Assembly: GCF_903645315.1 (NCBI RefSeq)
Contig: NZ_CAHJXL010000001.1
Location: 2,284,001-2,348,000, forward strand
Source of the DNA: Victivallis sp. Marseille-Q1083
GTDB taxonomy: Bacteria > Verrucomicrobiota > Lentisphaeria > Victivallales > Victivallaceae
DNA: 64,000 bases
Reading direction: 5' to 3'
Below, piece by piece: positions 36,716 through 46,562 of this stretch (position 1 is the stretch's first letter; every line of letters starts with the position of its first letter). The position numbers were made by a program, and so were the translations under genes. The notes under the pieces were generated by a model, which was not told the DNA's origin, did no database searches, and saw only the letters and a list, made by a program, of their open reading frames with translations.

Positions 36716-37870
36716 TCAATTTTCCGGAATCGGAATCAGGATCAGGCTTTTGGCTTTCAACTGGCCGTCGGACGGCAGATCCGGATTGACCCGGTAAAGG
36801 TCTTCCGCCTTGATATTGTAATCTTTCGCCAGCGCTTCAACGGTCGTATCCCGTTCGACATCGACCGGAATGATCGTCTCGTTGGTGATCACCGGATCGG
36901 TCGGGACTTCCGCGCCGGTACTCGGCGTTTCCGTCGTCGGAGTTACCGGTGTCGAAGGCGTGGACACTGCCGGCGCGGCGGTCCCGCCGGTGGCCCCGCC
37001 CAGAATGTCGCCCACATTGGACGAATCGGTCGGCTGAGGCGTTATTTTCGGCGTATTGGCGGTCGTCGTTGTCGTACCGGCCGGCGCGTTCGGCATTTTC
37101 AGTTTCTGGCCGATCTGCAACACCGGATTGGCCGGCAGATTGTTCAATTTGATGATCTCGGCGCTGGAAATCTGGAACCGCTTGGCGATCAGCCACACCG
37201 AATCATTTTTCTTGACGACGTAAACGCCGTCGGCCGGCAACGGTTCGGCTTTGTGGGAAGGAGCGCTGCCGGAGGATTCTTTCTGCGGTTTGGTCGGCTT
37301 CGACGCATCGCCGGTCGGCGCCGCTTGGGTGACGATCTTGGCACCGGCAGCCGGAATCTGCAACGTCTGCCCGACGCGGAGAACCGATTTTTCCGAAAGA
37401 TTGTTGCAGGCGGCCAAATTGGCGACGGTGACGCCGTGCGCCTTGGCGATTTTCCACAACGAATCATTTTTCTTGACAGTATAACTGCCGCCGTTTGACG
37501 ACGCGGCAACCGGCGAAGTCTTGGCCGTCACCGCCGGGGTTGCCGGCGCTTCTTTGATGGTACTGGGGTCGAAGGCCGGATATTTTTTGCCCGCCGGTTT
37601 TTCCTGGGTGGTCACCTCCGCCGGAATCGTGGTATCGGGTTCTTCCGCCGGGAGGGCAGCCGATTGGAACGCCGTTTCGGCCGGCATGTTCGGCGGCGGC
37701 ACGGTGGTGATCGCCGTGTCGTCATACCGGTAGGAGTCGGAAACCGGTTCCGGCACATAACGCCGTTCACCCATGACCGAGGAGCGACAACCGCCGGTCA
37801 AAACGAGACCGGACAGCAGTACCAGTTGCGATACGGTGAAGCCGGTGATGAATTTCAAATTGCGCTGCAC
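36716..37870 (-). CDS. LysM-domain lipoprotein
   Basis: 384 residues. The signal peptide ends at the lipobox LTGGC (Cys28). Two clear LysM repeats, YTVKKNDSLWKIAKAHGVTV and YVVKKNDSVWLIAKRFQISS, and a third weaker one near the C-terminus (RDTTVEALAKDYNIKAEDLY) are joined by Pro/Thr-rich linkers. LysM binds peptidoglycan, so this is probably an envelope protein. The start is GTG 37870 with GGAGG 7 nt upstream. It is downstream of the FtsB-like gene. Confidence 0.93.
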   Translation of the reverse strand: MQRNLKFITGFTVSQLVLLSGLVLTGGCRSSVMGERRYVPEPVSDSYRYDDTAITTVPPPNMPAETAFQSAALPAEEPDTTIPAEVTTQEKPAGKKYPAFDPSTIKEAPATPAVTAKTSPVAASSNGGSYTVKKNDSLWKIAKAHGVTVANLAACNNLSEKSVLRVGQTLQIPAAGAKIVTQAAPTGDASKPTKPQKESSGSAPSHKAEPLPADGVYVVKKNDSVWLIAKRFQISSAEIIKLNNLPANPVLQIGQKLKMPNAPAGTTTTTANTPKITPQPTDSSNVGDILGGATGGTAAPAVSTPSTPVTPTTETPSTGAEVPTDPVITNETIIPVDVERDTTVEALAKDYNIKAEDLYRVNPDLPSDGQLKAKSLILIPIPEN

Positions 37871-38052
37871 GATAGAACCTCCGTTAAGCTGATAAAATTT
37901 TTATGGTTTTGCAACCTGTTCTTTTGAATCGAATACCTGTCTATGAAAATATACGAATTTACCGGAAAAATGCAACGGACAATTAAAAATATCGCGAGGA
38001 AAATTTCCACTTCCCTCCGATACGGTCCCGGAGGCCCGGCCCTTCGGTCATT

Positions 38053-38346
38053 TCAATTCATTCGGCGGTAACGCATGATGATTTCGCCTTCGCGGCACAA
38101 ACCGAATTTTTCGCGGGCCACTTTTTCCACCGCCTGCGGGGAGTTTTCCAGTTCATGCACCTGGCGGTTGAGCTTGATGCATTCGGCGGTGCGCCCGGCC
38201 ACATAGGCCCGGAGGTCATTCAAGGCAGCCTGCTGCTTTTCATATTGCCGGTGAACCGGCCAGATCAGGACGGCGGCGGATACGATCAGAGACAGTGCCA
38301 CCACATAGAAGAAGCACAGCAAAATTTTCTTCTTTTTCTCGTCCAT
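38053..38346 (-). CDS. Septum formation initiator (FtsB/DivIC-like) protein
   Basis: 97 residues from ATG 38346 (ATG 38361 is possible). One membrane helix (ILLCFFYVVALSLIVSAAVL) is followed by a coiled coil (RQYEKQQAALNDLRAYVAGR) and the family ending VEKVAREKFGLCREGEIIMR. FtsB/DivIC joins the divisome complex with FtsL. It follows rho on the same strand. Confidence 0.9.
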   Translation of the reverse strand: MDEKKKKILLCFFYVVALSLIVSAAVLIWPVHRQYEKQQAALNDLRAYVAGRTAECIKLNRQVHELENSPQAVEKVAREKFGLCREGEIIMRYRRMN

Positions 38347-38457
38347 CTGTCCGCCGCCCATATTTTCCGGAATTGTCCCGCCGGCATTTTTTATTGACAA
38401 TGCCGGCGGAAGAGCTATACGCTAATTTTCAACAATATAGACCGGAAACGCCGGTTG

Positions 38458-40380
38458 TCAAACCTGCATGGTCAACAAAAACTCAATATTTGTCGGAATT
38501 TTTTTCAGCTTGCCGATCAGCAGTTCCATCGCCTCATTGGCCGGCACGCCGTTCATCGCCCGGCGCAGTGTCCAGAGTTTCTGCAACTCATCCGGATGCA
38601 GCAGCAACTCTTCCTTGCGGGTGCCGCTCTTTTCGATATTGATGGCCGGATAAATGCGCTTGTCGGCCAGGTTGCGGTCCAGATGCAGTTCCATGTTGCC
38701 GGTGCCCTTGAATTCTTCGAAAATAACTTCATCCATCCGGCTGCCGGTGTCGATCAGCGCGGTGGCGATGATGGTCAGGCTGCCGTGGTTCTCGATATTG
38801 CGGGCCGCGCCGAAGAAACGTTTCGGCTTGTGCAGCGCATTGGCGTCGACGCCGCCGGAAAGAATTTTGCCGCTGTGCGGCTGCAGCGTGTTGTAGGCGC
38901 GGGCCAGGCGGGTGATGCTGTCCAGCAGAATGACGACGTCGTGTTTGTATTCCACCAGCCGCTTGGCTTTTTCGATGACCATTTCGGCGACCTGGACATG
39001 CCGCTCCGGCGGTTCATCGAAGGTGGAGCTGACCACCTCGGCCGCCACCGAACGCTGCATGTCGGTCACTTCTTCCGGGCGCTCGTCGATCAGCAGGATG
39101 ATCAGTTTGACTTCCGGGTTGTTTTTGGAAATGCTGTTGGCCATCTTCTGCAGCAGCACCGTTTTGCCGGTGCGCGGCGGCGCGACGATCAGACCGCGCT
39201 GGCCTTTGCCGATCGGCGTGACCAGATCGACCACCCGGGTGGACAGGTCGGTGGAATCGTGTTCCAGCACCAGCCGCTGGGTCGGAAAGTACGGCGTCAG
39301 GTTGTTGAACGGGATGATCTCCTTCTTGCGCTCCGGCGCGTCGTCGTTGATCGTCTCCACTTTGAGCATGGCGAAGAAGCGCTCCTTCTCCCGCGGCGTC
39401 CGGATCTGGCCGCCGATGAAATCGCCGGTTTTCAGCGCGAAACGCTTGATCTGGGAGGGACTCAAATAAATATCTTCCGAGCAGGGCAGGTAGCTGTAGT
39501 TGGCCGACCGCAGGAAACCGAAGCCGTCCGGCAGAATTTCCAGATAGCCGCTGCCGTACATCTGGCCGCTTTTTTCGGCGTTGGCTTTGAGAATTTCGAA
39601 AACCAGTCGCGGCTTTTCCAGCGCGCCGATGCCTTCGATGCCCAGTTCTTCGGCCATCTTCGACAGCTCGACCATCGATTTTTCGTGCAGTTCGGCGATG
39701 TTCAGGCTCGGCGCAATCCGGTCGCGCTGCTGCTCCTTGTGGCGGTTGTGGCGGTTGTTGTCGCGCCGGTTGTTGATGTATTCTTCGTCGGGATCCGCCG
39801 GCAATCCTTCGATTTGCGGCGTTTCCCGCGGCCGCGCTTCCGGCGGGTAGCCGTACTCCTCCTGATAGGCCGGGCCGGGCTGGACGGAGTCTTCCCGGTA
39901 GCCGTCGGCGTCATAATAGCGGTTTTCTTCGTTGTAGCTGTTGTTGTAGCGGTATTCGTCCGGCTGGTTGCCGCCGTTATTGTTGCGGGACGGTTCGTCG
40001 CCGTTGCCGTTGCCGTTGTAACGGTTGCGCTGCTTGTTGAAGCGGTTCTTGTTGTTATTGTTGTTGTTGCGACGGTCTTTGTTGTTATTGTTGTTGCGGA
40101 AGCCGCCTTCCTGTTGGCGTTTGGCCGGCCGCTCGGCGGCGGGAAGATTTTCTCCGGTCGGCGGCGGTTGAACGGCGGCTTCCGCTTTGGCCGGCGGCGT
40201 TTCCGGCCTGGCCGGCTGCTGCGGCGGTTGAACCAGTAAGTCCGGTGCGGCCATCTGCGTTGCGGCGGGCGCCGCCGCTTCCGTTTCCTCGACTTTTTTC
40301 TTCGGCGGCCGGCCGCGACGTTTCTTTGGCGCTTCGGCGGCCGGTGAACTTTCCAGATTGAATTCTTTTTGTTCGTCCAT
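38458..40380 (-). CDS. rho: Transcription termination factor Rho with long Asn-rich N-terminal extension
   Basis: 640 residues against about 420 in E. coli. Rho is a hexameric RNA helicase that ends transcription. The core (about 222-640) is complete: [15 protein letters not shown] in the RNA-binding domain, Walker A APPRTGKT (400-407), [13 protein letters not shown] and [12 protein letters not shown]. Before it lie about 220 low-complexity residues: a [11 protein letters not shown] patch (19-29), a Pro/Ala part, then [18 protein letters not shown] and more Asn/Tyr/Arg runs to about 215. Disordered insertions in Rho are known in Bacteroides and actinobacteria and have been tied to phase separation or RNA binding. 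Confidence 0.97.
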   Translation of the reverse strand: MDEQKEFNLESSPAAEAPKKRRGRPPKKKVEETEAAAPAATQMAAPDLLVQPPQQPARPETPPAKAEAAVQPPPTGENLPAAERPAKRQQEGGFRNNNNNKDRRNNNNNNKNRFNKQRNRYNGNGNGDEPSRNNNGGNQPDEYRYNNSYNEENRYYDADGYREDSVQPGPAYQEEYGYPPEARPRETPQIEGLPADPDEEYINNRRDNNRHNRHKEQQRDRIAPSLNIAELHEKSMVELSKMAEELGIEGIGALEKPRLVFEILKANAEKSGQMYGSGYLEILPDGFGFLRSANYSYLPCSEDIYLSPSQIKRFALKTGDFIGGQIRTPREKERFFAMLKVETINDDAPERKKEIIPFNNLTPYFPTQRLVLEHDSTDLSTRVVDLVTPIGKGQRGLIVAPPRTGKTVLLQKMANSISKNNPEVKLIILLIDERPEEVTDMQRSVAAEVVSSTFDEPPERHVQVAEMVIEKAKRLVEYKHDVVILLDSITRLARAYNTLQPHSGKILSGGVDANALHKPKRFFGAARNIENHGSLTIIATALIDTGSRMDEVIFEEFKGTGNMELHLDRNLADKRIYPAINIEKSGTRKEELLLHPDELQKLWTLRRAMNGVPANEAMELLIGKLKKIPTNIEFLLTMQV

Positions 40381-40455
40381 GATTTTTCCTTACAGGTAGT
40401 TTTGATCAAAAATGATTATGAATCAATAATAAGCGGTTGTGATAAATTCAGGCCG

Positions 40456-41025
40456 TCAGCCGATCAGCAGACGGCATTGGCGGAGCAGTTCGTCGCGGGT
40501 TCCGTTGTTGATGATGCCGATGTCGGCCTTTTCCAGTTTGTCGTCCGCGGACAGTTGCGCCTGTTCCCGGCGGGCGGTTTCGTCCGGCGACCAGCCGCGT
40601 TCCGCCAGTCGCGCGTAACGGACCGCCGGCGTGCTCCACACTGCGACCGTGCAGTCGAACATCGCCTCCCAGCCGACCTCGAACAGCAAGGGAACTTCGA
40701 AAATCGCCGGGTAACCGCCCTGTTGCTCCGCGGCCAGCAGTTCCGCCAGCCGCTGTTTCAAATAAGGGTGCAGCAGACCGGTCAGAAATTCCAATTCCAC
40801 GCTTTCCTCGAAGACGATACCGGCGATTCTCCGGCGTTCCGGCCGGCCGTCCTCACCCAAAATGCGCTTTCCCCAGCGTTCCAGCAGCGCATCGACGATG
40901 GCCGTTTCCAGATATGCCTCGTGGCAGATGCTGTCCGCGCTGTAAGCATGGTAGCCGTGCTCGGCAAAAATCTGCAATACCGTGCTTTTGCCGCAGCCGA
41001 TGCCGCCGGTCAGGCCTATTCTCAT
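40456..41025 (-). CDS. coaE: Dephospho-CoA kinase
   Basis: 189 residues. It phosphorylates dephospho-CoA, the last step of CoA synthesis. The P-loop GLTGGIGCGKSTVLQIF, ADSICHEAY and AIFEVPLLFEVGWE are the family marks. It is upstream of rho, separated by 75 nt. Confidence 0.96.
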   Translation of the reverse strand: MRIGLTGGIGCGKSTVLQIFAEHGYHAYSADSICHEAYLETAIVDALLERWGKRILGEDGRPERRRIAGIVFEESVELEFLTGLLHPYLKQRLAELLAAEQQGGYPAIFEVPLLFEVGWEAMFDCTVAVWSTPAVRYARLAERGWSPDETARREQAQLSADDKLEKADIGIINNGTRDELLRQCRLLIG

Positions 41026-41409
41026 TTTTTTGTCCTCATTGAAATCATATCGCTGAAAAAACTTGCCGGAATCGGCCGGATGGCCGCCCGGATGAAAAAA
41101 AGAAAACTCAACTGTGTTGATCGCACCCGTCCGGAATTTTTCTTTTTACATTTGGAAGTATTTTCAGCAAAATCATCGGTTTTCGGGATTGTTTTCCTGC
41201 CGATTGAGGTTATTTTTTCTCAAGCGACGAAATACAATCCATAATTTTTTACAAAAGTCAAAACAACAAACTGGAATTTAAAAGATCGGATATTCTTGAA
41301 AATCAATTGTCACTAACAGAATCATCAGGAAGCCGCTGTGGGTAAAATAGACCATGCGGTACTTTTTTGCAAATATAAATTCAAGAAAAAAATAACTTTT
41401 TTAAAAATC
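41026..41409. other. 384-nt divergent spacer between coaE and the Nudix gene
   Basis: AT-rich in the 41,150-41,410 part. No gene, terminator or clear repeat is seen. It must contain promoters for both divergent genes, but no site with both good -10 and -35 elements could be picked out. Confidence 0.4.
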
Positions 41410-41970
41410 ATGAGCCATAGTCTTCCCCGCATTGTTCGAACCGACACGGTTGCCGAAGGGCGTTTTCTGGCGCTCAAAAATATTCTGTTTCAGGACGAAC
41501 GCGGCCGGGAGCGGCACTGGGAAGGGGTTGACCGGGTCAATTCCGCCGGCGCCGTGCTGATCGTCGCGGTTCTGAAGCCTTCCGAACGGCTGATTCTGGT
41601 CCGGCAGTTCCGGCCTCCGGCCGGCAGATACCTGATCGAGTTTCCGGCCGGTTTGATCGACCCGGGGGAAACTCCGGCCCGGACGGCGGAGCGGGAACTG
41701 TATGAGGAAACCGGTTATTGCGGCAAATTGCTTGCCGTCCTGCCGCCCGGCTACAATTCGCCGGGCATGTCCGGCGAAACGATCGTGACCGCGGTGATCG
41801 AGGTGGCCGACGCCGATTATCCCGAGCCGCCGGTGCCGCATCAGGAGGATTCGGAACAGATTGAAGTCATCCTGCCGCCGAAGGCCGGTCTGGCCGCTTT
41901 TCTCGAGCAGGCGGTGAAAGATGGTTGCGGCATCGATGCCAAATTGACGGCTTATGCGTTGAATTGCTGA
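41410..41970 (+). CDS. Nudix hydrolase, ADP-ribose pyrophosphatase-like
   Basis: 186 residues from ATG 41410. The Nudix box GLIDPGETPARTAERELYEE followed by TGY is complete (GX5EX7REUXEEXGU). LILVRQFRPPAGRYLIEFPA before it and the Pro-Gly-Met-Ser region after it (PGYNSPGMSGE) fit the ADP-ribose/nudF group. A PaaI gene follows 14 nt later. Confidence 0.9.
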   Translation: MSHSLPRIVRTDTVAEGRFLALKNILFQDERGRERHWEGVDRVNSAGAVLIVAVLKPSERLILVRQFRPPAGRYLIEFPAGLIDPGETPARTAERELYEETGYCGKLLAVLPPGYNSPGMSGETIVTAVIEVADADYPEPPVPHQEDSEQIEVILPPKAGLAAFLEQAVKDGCGIDAKLTAYALNC

Positions 41971-41984
41971 ACGGAGAACGAAAA

Positions 41985-42407
41985 ATGTCTGCTGCTCTGG
42001 AAGAATTGAAGAAAATGTTGAATGAACAGGACCGCTTTTGCCGGTCGAACCGGATTCAGGTGGAATGTATTGAGCCGGGGTATGCCGAAGCGGTGCTGAC
42101 GGTGACCGAGGCGAGCCTGAACGGGCTCGGCCATGTCCAGGGCGGCGCAATTTTTACGCTGGCCGATCTGGCGTTGGCCGCCGCCGCCAATTCGCACGGT
42201 TTCAAGGCGGTCACCCAGCATTCCGGCATCACCTACCTGCGGCCCGGGGCCGGGCCGCAACTGCGGGCGGTGGCGACCGAGGTGAACCGCGGCAGACGCA
42301 CCGGGCTGTACAACATCGACGTGCTGAATCAACAGGGCAAACTGGTGGCCAGGGCGACCGCCAACGCGTTCATTTCCGAGGAGCGTTTCGCGTTCTTCTC
42401 CGATTGA
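41985..42407 (+). CDS. PaaI-family hotdog thioesterase
   Basis: 140 residues. LGHVQGGAIFTLADLALAAA is the hotdog active-site helix, with the Asp of LAD acting as the expected catalytic residue. The family hydrolyses acyl-CoA esters, often phenylacetyl-CoA type. GGAGA precedes the ATG by 8 nt. It is co-transcribed with the Nudix gene. Confidence 0.9.
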   Translation: MSAALEELKKMLNEQDRFCRSNRIQVECIEPGYAEAVLTVTEASLNGLGHVQGGAIFTLADLALAAAANSHGFKAVTQHSGITYLRPGAGPQLRAVATEVNRGRRTGLYNIDVLNQQGKLVARATANAFISEERFAFFSD

Positions 42408-42417
42408 CCGGCCGGAG

Positions 42418-44466
42418 TCAGGCTTCCGGCCGGGCCGCCTTGTTCCGATTGACGATCAGTTCGACGGTTCTGGTCCGGCAGTTCCGCATCGCGGTGCGCA
42501 GGTAATTTTCGTCCGGATTTTCCGGCTGAAGCTGGCTGTTGCCGCGTTCCATGCGCCGCAGCACCCAGAACGCTAGGTAGGTGCAGATCCCGCCGATGGC
42601 CGTTCCCAGGTAATAGATCCAGACCAGTTGATCGTCATAGACCCGGAACACCAGCGCCCAGATCCAGACGAAGCCGATCAGCGTGCTGCCGATATTCTGC
42701 AACGCGAAAATCAACGGAATGCCGTGATGCGGGATGCCGAGCTTGAGCTCACCGCCGCGCTGGGCGATTTTCAGGTCGCGCCGGATGCCCCTGACAATCG
42801 CCAGCCACCAGAACATGCCCAGCGCCGCGACCGGCAGCACGGTGAACACGAATTTCCAGCCCAGCGACACCCGGCCGGCCGCAAAGAAATAAACCGTCAA
42901 CCCGGCGTACTGGATGACGCCCCAGATGACCAGGACATTCCAGATTTTCAGCGCGAACCGCAGCCAGTACGGCGAAATGTAGGTCACTTGGGGATTGGGC
43001 ATCGTTTCATATCGGTCCTTGCTCCACGGCGCCGGCGCCCGGTAGTGTTCCAGTCCGCCGAGCCGGAGCCATTCCCGGTAGATGTAAAAACCGATGACGC
43101 CGGAAAGAGCGGTGAAGACGCCGGCCCAGATGAAGATATAGCGGTAGGCGAAATCGGGATTGTCCGGATAGAAGCCTTTGATTTGGGTGATGAACAGCCC
43201 GGCCAGCACGCCGGTGACGGTGGCGCCGATGCTGCGCAGCATCGCCTGCGCCGAGCAGATCTGTCCGAAGCGGGAACCGGCGAACACCCGCATCTCTTTC
43301 GGGAAGCCGCTGCAATTGAAGAGGATGGTGCCGAAGCAGCCGATTTGCCCTGCCAGGTTCATCCAGAAGAAATAATTGTCCGGCGGGGTGACGAACAACC
43401 AGGTCCAGGCGCCGAACGCGCCGACGGCGTTGAAGATGACGAAATAGGCGTTGACCCGCATCGGATGCCAGCGGTCGGCCAGGTAGGCGGCGAAATAAGT
43501 CAGCAGCACCACCAGAATTTGCGCCACCGCATTGATGACGCCGAGTTCCGCCAGCGAAATGTTGAGCTCCCGGTTGAAGAAGATGGCGAAAGTCCAGATG
43601 GTGCCGCCGATCGCGCCGAGCGTGGTCTGCAGGTAGATCAGCCAGTAGAGTTTGACCGAGAAACTCTCCAGAAAAAATTCGATGACCAGTTTGGTCTGCT
43701 TGCCCAGGCTGCGGATTTCCTGGTTTGACAGCTCGCTCTCTTCGACCGGCGGATAATGGCCTTCTTTGACCCGCCAGCAGAGTAAGCCAAATCCGGTCAG
43801 GAAGGCGACGGCGGCCAGCAGGAAGATTTCCCGGGCGTGTGTTTCGGCGTATTCGAATAGAAAGTAATTGAATACGGTGGCGCCGGCCGCCTGGCTGATG
43901 GTGAACAAACCGGCGAAGCGGGTCAGAAACTGCGCCGGAATCACATCGTTGAAAAGATACCAGAAGACGGAACCGGTGAACATGTAGAAAAATTGGTAAA
44001 AAACCACCGTGCAGCCCAGTACCGCGATGGTCAGCGTCGTCGCCGAATAGTTCGAAAAAGCGGCGATGCCGTGCAGGAAGCTGCCGATTTCCGGGCCGAA
44101 GGCGAACAGCACCAGCCCGCCGACCATACACGGCAGCGTGTAGAGAATGTAGGGAATCCGGCGGCCGAACCGGCCGCGGTGACGGTCGCTGGAAGCGCTG
44201 ACCCAGGGGCAGACCGTCATGTTCCAGATGCCGGGCAGCGTGGTGAGAATCAAGCCGATCAGCCAGTCCGGCGTTTCATACAGCTTCAATTGGATCGGCA
44301 GGACGTTGCTGGTGATATTGTTGACCAGGCTGTAACAGAAGCCGGCCAACAGCAGCCAGCCGGAGACGACGATCAGACTGAACAGCGTGTAGGTAAGCGT
44401 GCCGCAGCGGTAGACGGCCGCTTTCGGAGTGGGAGCAAGGGTATCTGCCATCATTCTTGACACCAT
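42418..44466 (-). CDS. Large major-facilitator (GPH-like) transporter, paralogue of 34471-36450
   Basis: 682 residues. It shares architecture with the other large transporter: Y.CGTL.YTL start, SASSDRHRGRFGRRIPYILY as the loop 2-3 motif, FWYLFNDVIPAQFLTRFAGL, ADRWHPMR and a C-terminal hydrophobic extension after IYREWLRLGGLEHYRAP. No LacI gene stands beside it. The start may be ATG 44466 or the ATGs at 44454/44451. It is convergent with PaaI. Confidence 0.88.
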   Translation of the reverse strand: MVSRMMADTLAPTPKAAVYRCGTLTYTLFSLIVVSGWLLLAGFCYSLVNNITSNVLPIQLKLYETPDWLIGLILTTLPGIWNMTVCPWVSASSDRHRGRFGRRIPYILYTLPCMVGGLVLFAFGPEIGSFLHGIAAFSNYSATTLTIAVLGCTVVFYQFFYMFTGSVFWYLFNDVIPAQFLTRFAGLFTISQAAGATVFNYFLFEYAETHAREIFLLAAVAFLTGFGLLCWRVKEGHYPPVEESELSNQEIRSLGKQTKLVIEFFLESFSVKLYWLIYLQTTLGAIGGTIWTFAIFFNRELNISLAELGVINAVAQILVVLLTYFAAYLADRWHPMRVNAYFVIFNAVGAFGAWTWLFVTPPDNYFFWMNLAGQIGCFGTILFNCSGFPKEMRVFAGSRFGQICSAQAMLRSIGATVTGVLAGLFITQIKGFYPDNPDFAYRYIFIWAGVFTALSGVIGFYIYREWLRLGGLEHYRAPAPWSKDRYETMPNPQVTYISPYWLRFALKIWNVLVIWGVIQYAGLTVYFFAAGRVSLGWKFVFTVLPVAALGMFWWLAIVRGIRRDLKIAQRGGELKLGIPHHGIPLIFALQNIGSTLIGFVWIWALVFRVYDDQLVWIYYLGTAIGGICTYLAFWVLRRMERGNSQLQPENPDENYLRTAMRNCRTRTVELIVNRNKAARPEA

Positions 44467-44544
44467 TGGTTGATTGTTCCGAAAACAATGAAACGTCTAA
44501 TTCCGATAAGTCGAAACACTCCTGCACGGGTGTGGGCATGGGGA

Positions 44545-44566
44545 TTTCAACTTTATTAAGTTGAAA
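44545..44566. promoter_or_regulatory. Inverted repeat upstream of the second large transporter
   Basis: TTTCAACTT, 4 nt, AAGTTGAAA lies about 80 nt before the transporter start. A related half (TTTTTCAACTAAAAAA) occurs near 44617. A regulator site is a reasonable reading. The motif differs from the CCGG palindromes of the LacI locus. Confidence 0.4.
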
Positions 44567-44684
44567 GTTTAGCATAATTGAGCGGGAAAGTCAACCATCA
44601 AGCCCGGTGCAAATCGAATTTTTCAACTAAAAAATCGGACGCGGTCGTTTTGGCGGTTTGCGGACACAATTGCGGCTCGATTCA

Positions 44685-44729
44685 GGTAAAAAAATAAACA
44701 CCGCATTCAGTTTTACTCGAATGCGGTGT
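44685..44729 (-). terminator. Terminator after gatA
   Basis: An 11-bp stem, ACACCGCATTC (44698-44708) with GAATGCGGTGT (44719-44729), is followed on the minus strand by TTTATTTTTTT. Confidence 0.9.
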
Positions 44730-44758
44730 CCGGGGCTGAAAACCGGTTTCGGAAAAGC

Positions 44759-46234
44759 TTATCGTGACGGAATGAATTCCGCCGGACCGTTTTTTTCGAA
44801 AATCCGGCCGATTTCGAACAGCCGTCCTTCCGCCAGCGCCGGCGCGATGAACTGCATGCCGATCGGCAGGCCGGTTCCCGGCTCCAGGGCGCTCGGAATG
44901 CTGATGCCGCAATTGCCGGACAGATTCAGCGCAATCGTGAAAATATCCGACAGGTACATCTGCAACGGGTCCGATTTCTCGCCGAAACGGAACGCGGTCG
45001 TCGGCGTTACCGGCGTCAGCAGGATATCGCAACGCCGGAACGCTGCTTCAAAGTCGCGCCGGATCAGCGTGCGGACTTTCTGGGCCCGCAGATAATAGGC
45101 GTCGTAATAACCGCTGCTCAGCACGTAAGTGCCCAGCAGGATTCGCCGCTTGACCTCTTCGCCGAACCCCTGGCCGCGGCTCTTGAAATAGCTGTCGACC
45201 AGATCCTTCGATTCGACCCGCGCTCCGTAGCGGATGCCGTCGAAACGGGCCAGGTTGGCGCTGGCTTCCGCCGTGGCGATGATGTAATAAACCGCCACCG
45301 CGTATTTGGTATGCGGCAGGGAAACTTCAACCGGTTCCGCGCCGAGCTGTTTCAGACGCTCAATCGCTTCGTCGAGCGCCTGTTTGACGCTGCCGCTCAA
45401 ACCGGCGGCTTGGCAGTATTCCCGGGGCAGACCGACTTTGACGCCGCGCAGATCCTTGGTTTCCGCCGCTTGCACCGCCGCCAGGAAGCCGCCGCAGTCG
45501 AGCGGCAGCGACGTGGAGTCCTTGGGATCGTGGCCGCCGATGACATCGAGCAGCCGCGCGGCGTCCTCCACCGACAGCGTCATCGGCCCGATCTGATCCA
45601 GCGACGAAGCGAACGCCACCAAACCGTAGCGGGAAACCCGGCCGTAAGTCGGTTTGACGCCGACGACGCCGCAAAAGGCCGCCGGCTGGCGGATCGAACC
45701 GCCGGTGTCGGAACCCAGCGCCGCCGGCACCAGCCGGGCGCCGACCGCGGCGGCGCTGCCGCCGCTGGAACCGCCCGGCACCCGGTCCAAAGCCCACGGA
45801 TTGCAGGTCTTTTGAAAGGCGCTGTTCTCGCAGGAGGAGCCCATCGCGAATTCGTCCATATTCAACCGGCCGGCCGGAATGAAGCCTCGGGCTTTCAACC
45901 GGGCGACGACGGTGGAATCGTAAGGGGAAACGACCGGCTCCAGCAGTTTCGACGCGCAACTGCAGCTTTCGCCGGCGGTGACGATGCAGTCTTTGATGCC
46001 GATCGGAATGCCGTCGTATTCGCTCAGCGCCCGGCCGTCGGCCCGGCGCTGATCCGCCGCCTGTGCGGCGTCGAGAATCCGGTCGGCGTCGATTTTCAGG
46101 AACGCTTTGACCTGGCCGTCCTGGGCCTGAATGCGGTCCAGGTATCCCCGGCACAGCTCAACGGCGGAACAATGCTTCTCCGCCAGCAGCTTGGCGGCCC
46201 GACCGACGGTCAGACGGGTGAAATCGATGCTCAT
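44759..46234 (-). CDS. gatA: Aspartyl/glutamyl-tRNA amidotransferase subunit A
   Basis: 491 residues, standard GatA. The amidase signature (GGSSGGSAAAVGARLVPAAL, then GSDTGGSIRQPAAFCGVVGV) holds the Ser-Ser-Lys triad with Lys in GIPIGIKDCI. It supplies ammonia for converting Glu-tRNA-Gln (and Asp-tRNA-Asn) together with GatB and GatC. gatB is not in the window. It begins 3 nt after gatC. Confidence 0.97.
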   Translation of the reverse strand: MSIDFTRLTVGRAAKLLAEKHCSAVELCRGYLDRIQAQDGQVKAFLKIDADRILDAAQAADQRRADGRALSEYDGIPIGIKDCIVTAGESCSCASKLLEPVVSPYDSTVVARLKARGFIPAGRLNMDEFAMGSSCENSAFQKTCNPWALDRVPGGSSGGSAAAVGARLVPAALGSDTGGSIRQPAAFCGVVGVKPTYGRVSRYGLVAFASSLDQIGPMTLSVEDAARLLDVIGGHDPKDSTSLPLDCGGFLAAVQAAETKDLRGVKVGLPREYCQAAGLSGSVKQALDEAIERLKQLGAEPVEVSLPHTKYAVAVYYIIATAEASANLARFDGIRYGARVESKDLVDSYFKSRGQGFGEEVKRRILLGTYVLSSGYYDAYYLRAQKVRTLIRRDFEAAFRRCDILLTPVTPTTAFRFGEKSDPLQMYLSDIFTIALNLSGNCGISIPSALEPGTGLPIGMQFIAPALAEGRLFEIGRIFEKNGPAEFIPSR

Positions 46235-46237
46235 ATA

Positions 46238-46549
46238 TCAATTCATCCCTTCTCCGGGCAGCACCTGGGGTACCCGGATCAATTCATCGTTCAGCAGCGC
46301 CGGAGCATTTTTGAGCATGGCCTCGCGGTCGAACGGCTGTCCGGCGACATCTTCGCGCCCCACATTGGTCAATTCGACCGCATGGGCGGTCGGTTCGATG
46401 CCGTCGACGTCCAGCTCGCTCAACAGTTCGATATAATCGACGATCGCTTCCATGTCGTGCTGGAGACGTTCGCGCGCCTCCGGGGCGATTTCAAGCCGGG
46501 CCAGCGCTGCGACATAGCCGACGTCAATGGATTTGCCGGTATTGGTCAT
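46238..46549 (-). CDS. gatC: Aspartyl/glutamyl-tRNA amidotransferase subunit C
   Basis: 103 residues. VGYVAALARLEIAPEARERL, IVDYIELLSELDVDGIEPTA and LTNVGREDVAG are the GatC landmarks. GatC bridges GatA and GatB. It lies 13 nt after the PPi-phosphofructokinase stop and is probably in the same transcript. Confidence 0.95.
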   Translation of the reverse strand: MTNTGKSIDVGYVAALARLEIAPEARERLQHDMEAIVDYIELLSELDVDGIEPTAHAVELTNVGREDVAGQPFDREAMLKNAPALLNDELIRVPQVLPGEGMN

Positions 46550-46562
46550 TTTGCCGTCCGGA

